Assembly (NCBI GenBank): GCA_030407085.1
Contig: CM059585.1
Span: 63,902,501-63,966,500, forward strand
Length of the DNA: 64,000 bases
Direction: 5' to 3'
DNA from: Trichopria drosophilae
Taxonomy: Eukaryota; Arthropoda; Insecta; Hymenoptera; Diapriidae
A program made the position numbers and the translations under genes. Shown in pieces: positions 25,212 through 37,064 of the stretch; positions within the stretch are counted from its first letter, which is position 1; each line of letters opens with the position of its first letter. The notes under the pieces were generated by a model that saw only the letters and a program-made list of their open reading frames with translations, was not told the origin of the DNA and searched no databases.

Positions 25212-26545
25212 TCAAGGGTACATGTGTGGACCGCCTGGTGAACGTGTACATAAGATCACCCATCTTTTCTATATGGACGATCTTAAATTATACGCATCAG
25301 GCGATGATCAATTACATCGATCTCTGAAAATCGCCCTCACATACTCGAGAGATATCGGCATGGAATTCGGATTGGACAAGTGTGCAGTCGTTCATTTGCA
25401 CAGAGGAAGGTCAGGCTCCCATAACAACGATCTGGAGCTCGTCAACGGAAATGTCATCCGCCACCTTAGCGCCGAAGAAACCTACACATACCTTGGCGTA
25501 CCTCAAAGGCATGTCCAGGATGTGCAGGCTGCTAAAACCACCATCATTAAGAAATACCGGCGCATTCTCCGTCCGATCTGGTCATCAGAATTGACCAGGA
25601 GAAATAAGGTGGCAGCCACGAATATGTTGGCCGTATCACCAGTGCTCTATTCATTTGGAGCACTGAAGTGGAACGTTGACGAGCTAAGGGATCTTGACCG
25701 AAGCACACGGAAGATGATTTGTATGCAACGCAGTTTGCATCCAAGATCTTCCGTGGAACGACTGTATTTGCCCCGAAATATGGGAGGTCGTGGCCTTTTA
25801 AGCCTGGAGTGTATGCATGACCGATTAATATTGATATTATTTATACATGATTAATCCTCGAGCAGCCGGCTTGAAATCCGAGACCGAGGGTTTTATCTTC
25901 GCATGCCAGGATGGGGTCATCAATACCTTAGCGTTACACCAGGCGGTACAGAGTACGCTTTGTAGATTGTGTAGATGTCATGCTGAGACACTAATGCATC
26001 TTTTGGCAGCATGTCCAATATATTTCAGCATACATCGAACGTCACAATCCGGCTCTTCGAGTGCTGTATTACCATCTTCGCAGCACTTATGGTATTGATG
26101 CAACCCCAGTTTTGCCGTACGTCCCCACTGATATTGAATCCGTAGTCGAGAATGAGTCGTGCCGAATATACTGGAATTACTCATTCCCGACGAGCAGGCA
26201 AATATCAGCCAATAAGCCTGACATCGTCCTTGTTGACTTCGATGACAAATCCATCTTCGTCGTCGAGTTTTCTGCACCAGCAGAAACAAATATAGTCAGC
26301 AACGAGGACGAAAAAGGATGAAATATCAGGAACTCCTGTTCGAGATTCGCAAGCTGTATCGAGGATTCAAAATCAAGCTCGTCGTGCTGACAATTGGAGT
26401 GCTGGGAGGAATGAGACCAACTTTCCTCCAAAACATCAAAAGCATTCCGGCCTGTCGAGAAAATGCAAATTCAATCGCAGGCCGAATGCAGAAAGCAGTG
26501 CTGCTGGGATCTCTCCGTCTACTGAGGTCACACGAGATCCTGTAA
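25212..26545 (+). pseudogene. C-terminal half of a restriction-like-endonuclease LINE (R2/NeSL-like), decayed
   Basis: The frame opened at 23851 continues to 25854 with ITHLFYMDDLKLYA (second RT active site, residues 474-477 of the fusion), GLDKCAVVHLHRG, YTYLGVPQRH and YLPRNMGGRGLLSLE, diagnostic of the R2/NeSL-type lineage and unlike jockey. A stop and frameshift follow. 25847-26098 gives RAAGLKSETEGFIFACQDG and a zinc-finger-like CRLCRCHAETLMHLLAACP. 26061-26321 gives the PD-(D/E)XK nuclease core KPDIVLVDFDDKSIFVVEF. 26318-26545 gives the C-terminal helices ending LGSLRLLRSHEIL. Restriction-like endonucleases of this type nick the insertion target in R2-type elements. At least three frameshifts make it dead. 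Only the part after the RT palm is present. Confidence 0.8.
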
Positions 26546-26735
26546 CCACTTATCCAATGGTAGAGGGAGTAGTTACAGTTGCAACCGAAATGGCCCAGTG
26601 CAGTCTGCTTTATTCGGTAAACCTTGCCGTTAACATCAAGGTCCTACACACGGGGGGTTACACAACATCTTCAACCCCCTATGGTGCCTAATGCATTTCT
26701 CCCCTCCGCCCAAAAAGAAAAAAAAATGGTAAAAA
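26546..26735 (+). mobile_element. 3' UTR of the restriction-like-endonuclease LINE
   Basis: GC-balanced sequence after the last coding frame, containing 'ggtcctacacacggggggtt' and ending in an A-rich run (about 26716-26728). The end is placed at the A-rich run. Confidence 0.45.
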
Positions 26736-26779
26736 TAACTTTTCTTCAAAGTTGCTCATATTTACTTGAAACTTGGGAC

Positions 26780-26870
26780 AATAGGGTCGCTGATTTCGTA
26801 TCTAAAGTCGGATTTTCAACATTCAAAATTTCGGATCCAATATGGCGGACTTGTTTAAAAATTCATCGTA
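26780..26870 (+). repeat. Dispersed repeat family, copy D (one unit)
   Basis: 'gggtcgctgatttcgta', 'aaagtcggattttcaa' and 'ggatccaatatggcgga' match the family core in order. It lies just outside the left end of the 26954-34743 element. Confidence 0.6.
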
Positions 26871-26953
26871 TTAACAATAATTATCACATAAACAATAATT
26901 TAAAATTAAAAAGACAACAAGAACTGGCGCGCGCAGAGGGGCAGGGCCCCCTA

Positions 26954-27375
26954 TAGGGAGAGGATTACCCCTGAAAAAATGAAAGTGACCGACCATGACC
27001 GTTCTAGTGACTAAAAATTATATGGTTGGTTCTTTATATTTTTCTAATGAAAAGCCATTTTGAATCGTTGTTTTTCGTTAAGATGTTAAGAAGTTATTAA
27101 CAAATGTTTAAATAGAAAAATCAAAATTCGTAAAAAAATTATGAAAAAATTCTATCGCGTCGATTGGGAAAAAACAAACATTTTTTGTCCTATGTAATTT
27201 TCTTCAAAAGTTTCAAGTTTTCGAGATAAAAAATGGTAAAAGTCAAAAAAATGCCTATGTTGACGATTTTTTTTCTCGGAAACCACTGATCAAAATTACA
27301 CGAATAAAAAATGAAAATATTCAGTGATTCGTCATCGAAAAACAACGATTTAAAATGGATTTTCATTTAATGTTT
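26954..27375 (+). repeat. Left terminal inverted repeat of the 7.8-kb transposon
   Basis: Pairs with 34322-34743 in inverted orientation. Both copies have substitutions and small indels, so the insertion is old compared with the adjacent 34753-42356 palindrome. Confidence 0.75.
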
Positions 27376-27473
27376 TAAAAATAGTAATCAACTTTTAATT
27401 AACGATATTCTACTAGACCAGGGATACATTTTTAAAGAAATTCGAATTGTATTTTATTTTTTTTTATTGAAAT

Positions 27474-30400
27474 TTAATCTTCAAAAGATTCATCACAATT
27501 AACATCAATATTTACGCATTTGTTATAACATTTACAAGGTACACAACATCTTACATTTAATGCTACATAACTACATACTAAATTCGCACACGGAGATTTT
27601 CCACTGCAGGAGCAAACATATTTTTGAAGCAATTCCATGGCTGAATCACCATCATAAAAGTTTGGATATAAAAAATCGTTTTCTTGCAACCAACCATTTT
27701 CAGTTGGTTTCAAAGATTCAATCTCCGAACAAGTTAATTGCATCCATTCATTCACCTGCCACTTAACTCGTAGGATGTGTTGCAGTAAAGCAGGTTTCGA
27801 CGGTGGCAATTTATCTACCACACAATTCTTTTTTAATAGCGAGTTCAAATCTGAGTGAATCGACATTAATACGGTTAGACGTTCATTTTTTACTTGGATC
27901 GTAAATGTCTGTTAATAAGACACTAACTATATGTATGGCATTTTTGATAGGTAACTGACGTAAACGAGCTAATTGTTCATGTTCTTCCTCACATAATTTG
28001 TCTAATGCTGAAAATGCTGTTTTTTTGTCTATTCCGAAAATAGAACTGGTTGCGTCACAACCCGTTAATACATGTAGACTCAAAAGTGACAAACATTTAG
28101 TCATGCCCAATTGATTTCGAAGATGAAAAAATGGAATATATGATCATCAAGACGAGCCGACGTTTTTCCAGTATAAAACCAAACTTGGGGTTCAAACGTA
28201 AAACGAAAATAATTAGCTAAAATCAAAATAAACACGCCTGTATCAGGTGATTGTACGATTATAGCTATATTATCTTGTATATGCTCCTGCATTTTGTAGA
28301 CATGAAAAACAATTCGAGTATCACCATCAATATGATTACAGCGATAACGTGTGTCAATTTCTATGGATTCTTTAGATAGAACGTAAGTATCGTCGCGTGG
28401 TACAAGGCCTCCAGCAAGGAAAACTTTCTTGTCATTAGTTTGCATTTCTGTACAATTACGAATATTGTCCCTTATATAACAGCAAATGAAGTAAGTTAAT
28501 GCACACTTATTTTCGTTATTAGAAAGAAGTTTTTTAAAATCCCCAATTAGTCGTCCGCCAATACTATCTACTTTGTACGTTTAATTATTTCCATACCTGC
28601 GATATCTTTCTTCTTGCTTTGGATTCGGGGTATTATCATCGTAGCGATAAAAAATTAAATGAACTTCATTCGCTGATTTTAGGCAAAACAAAACACGATT
28701 CATAATTTCAAAGCCCACATCATTAAATGATTTGATATTGTGAGTATTGAGAGATTGTAATTCTGCCATTCCAGACGTTCACCTTCGTGTTCGTAATTTT
28801 CCAGCAAATTATTTGATTTATTCAAATTGCTTCGAAGAGACATGCTCGCAGAAAAATTACTAAGAACGTTTTGAGTGGCTGTCCAGCGAAGTACAGTATT
28901 CTCTTGTCGCGTAAATCCTGATATACCGCTGGTATTCGATTTGGTATCATTAATGACTGTTGATTCAACGCCTATGTCACTCCATAATCCTCGGAATGGT
29001 CCAGGCGTAAAATTTATTGTAAATTGACCGCTTAAAAATTCTTTCTCCACTTCTGTTGGGAGATGGAGCATTTCTGTTACGTAAAGTGTGGCCCATCGAG
29101 AATAATTGCACTTATCGCTCGCACAAAAATATGGCAACATCGCTATTACGGTATCGACGTGTAAATTCCAATTTGATTCACGTTCTGCGCGAATGTACTG
29201 TAAAATTATTTGCAAGCTACATCATCCCAAAATTCACGTAGGTGATTCATCGCGTTTTTTTTTGTCTATGGTCGCTTAAAGGTATTAAAATTTGCTCGAT
29301 TTGTATGATGAGATTATTTAGAGATTCTTTAAAGACACTTTCCTTGTCGATTGAAAATTGATTTCGAAACTGAGTACATTTTTCTAAGATATGAGATACG
29401 CCATTGTCGACCTCCAATATGCTTTCTAAAAAATCATCGAACATTAGCATTGATAACACTTCATAACAGAAGGTTAAACCTCTTATTGCACGATGAAATT
29501 GCTTGCCATCCAGTATTCGATCCACGGTATTACTTGCATATACACCTGATTCCACGAGCATGTCACGTAACCCACAACTTCCCCATAACTTTTTTAAACA
29601 AGATATGAAATCACATAAAATATGAACTCCACCTAACCGGAGAACCAGTGTGGGAAACTCTTCTGCGTTACCCAACTTTACTTCTTGTGCTACAGCATAT
29701 AATTGTTGGTCAAATGTGTGCACATGATAATTTTGTCCGCAGGCATTTACGAGCTTCTGACCTTGTTTTAACGACGTATATACTGTGTTAATGTCGCTTG
29801 GCTACGCATCGATCGCAGGAATATATTGTGCGACTGTTACAACGTCCTTTCCAACCCCAAAAAACGTATTAAAAGGTACCCATGAAGGAATCACTTGATC
29901 TTGAGTATGATCGTTATCGAAATCTACTCGTGAAATTGATCGAAGTAGCATCCAAGTTAAATCTTTCGTTGACTGAGACATGTAATTTGTCAATCTTTCT
30001 TGAATGGCAACGTTAAGCATTAAACGTTTGCCAGGTTCCGATCTCTTTACTGGTTTTTTAAACGTTAAAATTCTTTGTAAAGTAGTATATAGCGATGTCA
30101 ATGATCTTTCTGTCTGCCTAGGTACTGAAGACGTTTCCACGTTAAGTGGTGCATTTATTGGTTGCTTTTGAAATACAATACGTGCCATTGCATGATACAT
30201 ATGCTTTCCATCAATCGTTTCTGTATTCATATCCACATTATCATCGCCTTCTTGTATAAATTGACCATCATTTTTCATATCAATTATTCCTGAAGGTACA
30301 TATATTGTATCATTTCTAGCTAATTCTTCAGTAGCCATCGCAGTAAGAAACATTCTCCATTCGTCATAAGATGGGCACAACCCGTATGGATTCAATGTCT

Positions 30401-31389
30401 GTATAAGAATCTTACTTCCAAATTCATGGTGAATTTGGCACATTAACACGTAGTGAAATGGCGGAATAACTTGTGTCTTTCCTCTTCTTGTACAATATAT
30501 TTAGCACTCGGATAATGTCAACATATGCTGTTGTCCAATTTTATTATGATCAGATATTAGCTGACCGTTTTTGAATGACTCTTTATCTATTATCCATGAT
30601 ACAAATTTTTGTAACTCAATTGGAACAAATTGCATTGAAGCTTCAATTGAAACATCTGGAGGTTGTAGATAATTTTTCGTCGTAGGAATTTTTTTGATGT
30701 GCCGATTTTAAAAATTGATTAATTGCAAATCTAACCGATAGTTCACTTGAACACACAACATCAGTTAATCCGTTATGAGTATTAAAAGTCCAACTACTTC
30801 CAGATATTTTCATCAGTTGAGATTTTATGAAATTGGATTTGATAGTTTCTGAAATACGTTTCTTGACAAGTTCTCATCTATAAGTTTTACACATATCTGA
30901 TAACATAATGACTTGTTTATCTTCGATCATTTTATTGTAAATCTCGAATGTAATTCTAGTTACTTCTTGCTCAATACCAGTGTTACAATTGTCGATCATA
31001 GTATCGTTATTCATGGTAGTATCAACATTTGATACTGGACAAACGAAAACATTGTCTAATTCATTTGAGTAATTTTCACTTGGTTCACTCATTGCATAAC
31101 ATTTAAATTTTATTATAGCATCTAATGCTCGTTTACTGACGTAATTTTGATAACAGGGATATAAATGATAACGTGCTTCAACTTGGGATAAATCATCTTG
31201 TGCTTCTAATCTATCCTCAACAATTGTATCTCCTCTTATTTTAGCAGCTTCAAGTACATTTTTCTTAACATTATTGTTGCCTGCAATTGAACTCAATCTA
31301 GTCTTTTGTGGACAACGTTCTTTACCACATATGAAACATAAATTTTTCCAATTAAAGAAGTTTGATCGTAGAACCCTCTTTTTTAGCAT
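27474..31389 (-). pseudogene. Transposon-encoded multidomain protein (PIN/XPG-like and Cys-rich motifs), frameshifted
   Basis: Minus-strand pieces in order: 31389-30874 starts with a Cys motif (CFICGKERC) and YHLYPCYQNYV. 30870-30450 is readable only across frameshifts. 30449-29802 has LNPYGLCPSYDEW and VPFNTFFGVGKDV. 29723-29247 has LVLRLGGVHILCDFI. 29215-28700 has PGPFRGLWSDIGVE and a TRQENTVLRW patch. 28445-28101 has GDTRIVFHVYKMQE and QSPDTGVFILILANY, Asp-rich motifs like those of PIN/XPG nucleases. 28110-27883 has LTGCDATSSIFGIDKKTAF. 27866-27474 ends in CSCSGKSPCANLVCSY, similar to tesmin/CXC-type zinc knuckles. This order matches a protein family common in invertebrate genomes and presumed transposon-borne. 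At least five shifts or stops show it is dead. The nuclease and transposase roles are inferred. Confidence 0.65.
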
Positions 31390-31499
31390 GCCACCAGATA
31401 AATCATCGTTGGAACGTTTTTACATTTTGACAAATCGTGCATCTACCTGGATTAAAAAAAAATATTTTCTTATATGTATATACACGACACAATAATACA

Positions 31500-31604
31500 A
31501 CCGATTTAAAAAATTACGTTAAAATATACAATTAACATATATTTAATTGTTATTTAAAAAAAACTACTGTGATTCTTATTACATGGAAGTATGAATGGGA
31601 AATT
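31500..31604. other. A+T-rich 5' flank of the decayed minus-strand gene
   Basis: No motif seen. It would be the promoter side of the 27474-31389 gene. Confidence 0.3.
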
Positions 31605-33120
31605 ATGCTGAATGTTGTGTGTATAGTGGTGCAAGTCTCGACCGTCGGTAAGGTAGTCACCTGTGGTACAGTTCTTCAAGATCTGGAGGACATCTAGAAC
31701 ATCGGGGTAAGACGAACGGTTGTTGGCTACGGTATCTCACTCGTTAGGGCATCGTCATGTTTTATAATCTCGGCGACTTTCAACTGCAATGGAGTCTCGG
31801 TATCTACAACCATCGGTTCCGCGTTCGCCGTCTTGGGAACGCTAACACCTCGACAAGTTAACAGTCTCGTTGTCGCTTAGTCTCGTCCGTCTGGACGAGA
31901 GAAAAAGATGAAATCCGATTGGACGACGCCGAAAAATTAGTAAATCTTTTTGTTGGAAAATTGGTAATTATTTTTATAAAGTTTCGGTTATTTTTTATGA
32001 ATTGGAAAATTTATTGATTGCAAAAGATTCTTGGGAAAATTAATGAATAGCAGAATTAAATAATTAAATGTTTCGAATTTTTAAATTTCGTAATCCAATA
32101 GTATTTCAGAACCATGTAAATTTGTGTCTCGTAGCAGGGTGAAAAACAATCACTTGTTTACGAATAGCATATATCGGAAGTCGACAAACATAAACAAGCT
32201 ATTGTTCGAATTCGAAAATACCGGTCTTTGTTTGAATGTTGTTTTGGTAAAATCGACGACGCCGATCAAGTTACTTCGTCGCATGTTTCGTCGACGATTG
32301 CCACGGCTAACCGGCCTCACCGCCGCCGTCGCCATCGCCGTTTCGCCAACGCCTCGTGCTTCTACCCCCTCTTCTTCATCGCCGACAACGACTTCGCTTC
32401 TGCGGCACTACCAGCCATTCTCGTTTCGGGGCTAGGCCGTGATACATCGCGCTAGGTAGAATTCGGTAATTTTTGGGAAATCGTCCTTTGAGCTTTTCGG
32501 TCGCGTATTCCGGTAGGTACGAAGTCGTTCCGTACCATCGCGTAAGTGCTACGAGGCATGTGATACCGCTGAACTTTGGGTTTTTGGGATTTTGGGTTAC
32601 GAGCGGTCAGTGTTTCGCCGCGGTAAAACTTCGGTTCCGGGAAGCTCGCCTCGTGCGCCCGGGTTCTCGTTCGTGAGTGTGCGTGTGAATGAGTGAGTAG
32701 CGGTCCTTGGATTTGCGACGTCGCCAGGACTGGAGCCTCTTCCTCGTCCCTCATCATCGTGGCCATCGAGACGAAGAATTTATCGTGAGTACTTTGTGTG
32801 GCACTCATCCGCGAGTATAAGATAATTACGCCGCGTCTCATATGTTCGTTTTTTCTACATTAGAATTTGTTCCGGTTCTTATAATCACATTCACTTTTTA
32901 CTATGTTTTGCATATCTTCGGTACCTGCGTCGACGATACCGTGTTCAGCTTATTTCTACAAGTTAAACTTTGTTCCTTCCCCGACCTCACGTCTCTCCGA
33001 GTTTGAGTTGGTCGCGAGCATTTGGGCTATTCGTTTGGGTCTTTCAGTTAACTTTGGCAGTTTGGCACTTTGAGAATTTGGTTTCGCCATTCAAGAACGG
33101 CTGGCGCCCTGTGAAAGTAA
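31605..33120 (+). other. GC- and CpG-rich island: solo LTR/5' leader or promoter/first exon
   Basis: Strong compositional break from A+T-rich flanks, with many CG dinucleotides and Ser/Arg/Pro-coding triplet runs (32270-32400). None of its short open frames looks like a real protein. Near the right edge a TGGCGCC (33102) resembles an LTR-element primer-binding site, and GTAAGTAT (33116-33123) is a strong splice-donor match; ATCGTGAGTAC near 32788-32798 is another. Two readings compete: an LTR plus leader of a Gypsy- or BEL-like element inserted in the transposon, or a CpG-rich promoter and non-coding exon. I found no second LTR and no gag/pol. Confidence 0.35.
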
Positions 33121-33209
33121 GTATTTGGCATTTCGAAACTCTATACGTGACCTCGGAAAAATCACGCGTCACAATTTTTATAAAATTCATTGCTGTATGC
33201 ATATAATTT

Positions 33210-34321
33210 CTCTTATTGCACCAAATGTAAGCTCAATTAACCCACAGTGATAATTAGTTTTACAAACACAATATAAGTTCTAAAACTCAAAATATTTGAT
33301 ATTTGTAAAAAAATAGTTTTATTTTTTACAGTAAAATTACATGTAATATTAAAATCGAAAATAATTTCTTAATTACACTTTGAAAAATAAAAATTGAAAA
33401 TAACGTACTAATTAGTAACAACGTATAGTATCACCAATACTTCGCAGAATGAAAATATTCAAGGTTACTGTGATGTCCGATAGTTTAAAAAAAATAAATA
33501 TTTCTTTAAAATACTGACATCAGATTATTTGATTATTTATTATTTGTTACATAGAATAATATTAAATCTCACACTAAACTATTATACTTTACCTAGTTGA
33601 CCTTATTATTAATTTCATATTATTAACTATTAGTAATTGAATTATGAGAAATTTAAATTCTTTATTTTATTCTTGTTGGAAGATCTAAGAAGTAAAAAGT
33701 TGCAAAAAAAATTGAAAATATGGGTTATATTCTATATCAAATTTCTTCCAGCCTAATATTTATATTATGCATCTATAAAACAATGGTTATGTGAATAAAG
33801 GTAAACAATGATTTCTCAGCTAGAATATATGTCGAAATTATTATTAGATACAAAATAAAATTTAATAATTCTACATTTTTTAAATATAATATGTATATAT
33901 ATTTTTTTTTCAATAAATATCACATCCATACTTTAAGACATTATTTTTTGCACATACTTATTATTATAAACATAGTACTTCGCATACTTCATGAAAATAT
34001 ACATATTTGAGGTTATGAATAAAAAAAGCAATTGATTTTCAGTACTTATCAGTGCAGTTTAAATTTAATTTAGCTTCACACTATACACAGGATAACATAT
34101 GATTAAATTCCACATTTTCCATAATACTGCAAAACCAGAACAACTGTACGACTGTTGATTTTCAATAAAAAAATTATAAACAAAACCCTTTGTGCGTGCA
34201 GAATATAAACAACTCTAAACAGTAGTGCATCGCAGCGCCGCGTGCCGCCGCGCATCAATTTGGCCGCAAACCCGTGCGCGATGTCATGTTTTAACGTTTG
34301 TTATAACAAAATATTATTCGC
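33210..34321. other. A+T-rich interior of the 7.8-kb transposon
   Basis: Nothing coding or repetitive recognised. A small GC-rich patch lies at about 34218-34275. Confidence 0.4.
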
Positions 34322-34743
34322 TGTTATAATATAAAAAAATATGTCGTTGTAGACGAAGAATTACTAAATATTTTCATTTTTTATTCGTGTCATTTCGATC
34401 AGTGGTCTCCGAGAAAAATAATCGTGAACGTAGGCATTTTTCAACTTTCACCATCTTTTATCTCGAAAACTTGAAACTTTTGAAGAAAATTACTTACGAC
34501 AAAAAATCTTTGTTTTTGCCCAATCTATACGATAGAATTTTTTTAGAATTTTTTTAGAATTTTGATTTTTTTATTTAAACATTTGTTAATAACTTTTTAA
34601 CGTCTTAACGAAAAACAAGGATTCAAAATGGATTTCCATTAGAAAAATATATAGAACCAATCATATAATTTTCAGCCGCTAGAACGGTCATGGTCGGCTA
34701 CTTCTATTTCTAAGCGCTTTCTCGGGGGTGATCCTCTCGCCTA
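34322..34743 (-). repeat. Right terminal inverted repeat of the 7.8-kb transposon
   Basis: Inverted partner of 26954-27375. It ends CTCTCGCCTA, followed by CTA. Confidence 0.75.
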
Positions 34744-34752
34744 CTAGTTTAT

Positions 34753-37030
34753 AAGTAGAGGGGCTAGGAGCGATCTGCCGCCCCCCACCCTACCTCCCAT
34801 CGATGATAGCATGATGGAAAAATTGCGCAAGTGGGCCGTCAGAAGGTCAGGAGTGAAAGGAGGTTATTATAAACAATTTCATGTATTGTTATTACAAATT
34901 TCGAAAGCTGTGAAGGTCGAAAAACATAGGTAATTTAATGCGTTACATTGTCGAATGAAAAGAGAAAGTAAAGGTCAACCAATATTTATTATTTCATTAG
35001 ATATTGTTATTAATAAAATGTTTTTACATTATCATTGAAAACGTCATCTTTCTAATGCTTGATCTTACAAAAATCAATCAGAGCGATTGAAAAGTGTTGA
35101 CCGTTACACATTAGTATTGCCATGTGTCGAAAATCAAATTTAAAAAGTTGCCTTCATTAAAGGTCAGATATTGCTACATTATAGTCGCTTATGGAAATAC
35201 ATCGTATTCGGTAGAAACCGTATTGAGAGTGAAAGTAAAATAACCTTTTCCTCGTGCGTCCTACTACCATCTCTCTCGCTCTCGCATCCTCCTTGTTAGT
35301 TCCATTAACATTAGCAGTATACCGTTTTCATGGTCGTCGATTATACGTCAATCACTTATTCACCGTACATTTGTTTTCCCGAAACTGCATACAAGATTAA
35401 TGCTGTAGCGTTATGCATATATCTTTCGAACTTTTAAATGCCCCTGTTGGGAAATCTCACCTTCAATATGATATACCGTTACCGACGTATTTCAGAACTT
35501 ACTTACTTACTTATCTTTTTTGATGAATTGAAAGTTTAGATTTCCTCCAACCTACGTCACAATTAGTCTAAATACCAGTTTGAAGGTGTCTAGCCCCATT
35601 ACAAAATTTGTTCCATCTAGCATCTATATTTCCCGTTGATTATCCATCGATAACTTATTCACCGTACATATGTTTTCCTGAAACTTTCGAAAATGTATAA
35701 AGGTCCAGACACGTTTAAAAGGTCATTGCACAATTTCTTCAAAACATTATCTCTTTACCAAATTTCGGCAATCCGTGACGTAAGAGAAAGGAGGCAGTCT
35801 AATTCAAATATTCCAATGTCATAATTTCTATGATCTCTCTAGCTCTCGCATACTCTTTCTTAGATCCATTAACATTAGCAGTATACCGTTTTCACGGTCG
35901 TCGATTATCCGTCGATCACTTATTCACCGTACATTTGTTTTCTCGAAACTCTCGAAATTGTATACAGATCCAGACATCGTTTCAAAGGAATGTCGCGTTC
36001 CTGTGTCTATGTTTGACAGCGTGTAAGCACCTCTATTTCAAATATTATATATCTACATCAATATGGTAGATGTCTAAAAGATTTTGTCGTCATGGGAAGA
36101 GGCCTTGAAGAAGGTTTACAACACTCTTGAAGAAGACGCTACTGAGGATCATTTTTCCAACTTCATTCGAGAATCCATCGCAAAGATTGACAAACTCAAT
36201 GCATTCTCAAGGGCCAATCCTCACATTCCCAATGGGATGAAGATATCGTTGGGGACACGTATTCATTGCATCCCGGTACAGAGGGTTACAGCTGCTCACA
36301 GATTAATTAGCGTATCTCAATGATCTCCAATAGAGACAAAACCGTCGAGTCCCTTCACCCAAGACCATTTTGAAATTAACGTAGAAAAGCCGCTAAGCAA
36401 GTCTCAACGCGTTCAAAAGACCTGGCGCCGACCCCCTAATATTGTTATAAAAATGTCCAGCCTTTAGATGGTCATTGCAACGGCCTCTTTCTAATGCGTG
36501 ATCTTAAGAAATTAGTTCATAAATATTGAAAAGTACTGGCTGTTACACATTAGTATTGTCATATGAGGAATGTCGAAAAAAAATTGCAAAAGCAATTCAT
36601 TAAAGGTCGGCTATTGCTACATCATATTCGCTTCTCGATGCTTATGTGGAAATACAGCGTAGGTTAGGAACCGTATTTTGAATGTGAACATAAAATTCTA
36701 ATAATGACCTTTTCCTCCTGCGTGCTACTACCATCTCTCTTGCTCTCTAGTACCCGTTGTTAGATTATACCGTTATCACGGTCATCGAAATCGCCGATTA
36801 CCAGCCGATCATTTTCACCATATATTTTCCATGTATACAGGTTCAGACGCGTTTAAAGTCATTGCGCAATTTCATCAAAAGATATACCAAGTAACACATT
36901 TTCTCTTTCCAAAATTTTTAGACAACCTCCACCATAATAGAAAGGAGATGATCTCAATTCCGTATTTTAACTAGGAATAACCTGGCGGACCACCTGTAGG
37001 CCAACTCACCCCTTTGTTAACAAAAGCAAC

Positions 37031-37064
<34 letters not shown>

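Larger units (their letters stand above)
26954..34743 (-). mobile_element. Large DNA transposon with about 400-bp terminal inverted repeats
   Basis: 26954-27375 and 34322-34743 are inverted, diverged copies; both contain 'ccgaccatgaccgttctag' in the same relative place. The ends start TAGGGAGAGGAT on the left and TAGGCGAGAGGAT on the right (inverted), with CTA outside each (26951-26953; 34744-34746), a possible 3-bp target duplication; TA is an alternative reading. Between them lie a minus-strand decayed gene (27474-31389), a GC-rich island (31605-33120) and A+T-rich sequence. Long TIRs, a roughly 1,300-codon gene and a 3-bp duplication would fit Academ-type elements, but I cannot confirm the superfamily. 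Confidence 0.6.

Noticed and set aside
27560..29608. Plus-strand open frames across the PIN/XPG-like pseudogene
   Set aside because: Antisense shadows of the minus-strand gene pieces.
32124..32676. Several 60-100 codon frames in the GC-rich island
   Set aside because: Open on both strands and all frames because of the CpG-rich, stop-poor composition; low-complexity Arg/Ser/Pro.
37030..37062. Possible CRISPR-like or satellite array
   Set aside because: It is a simple (AAAT)n tract mirrored in the other palindrome arm; no spacers, and the setting is eukaryotic.
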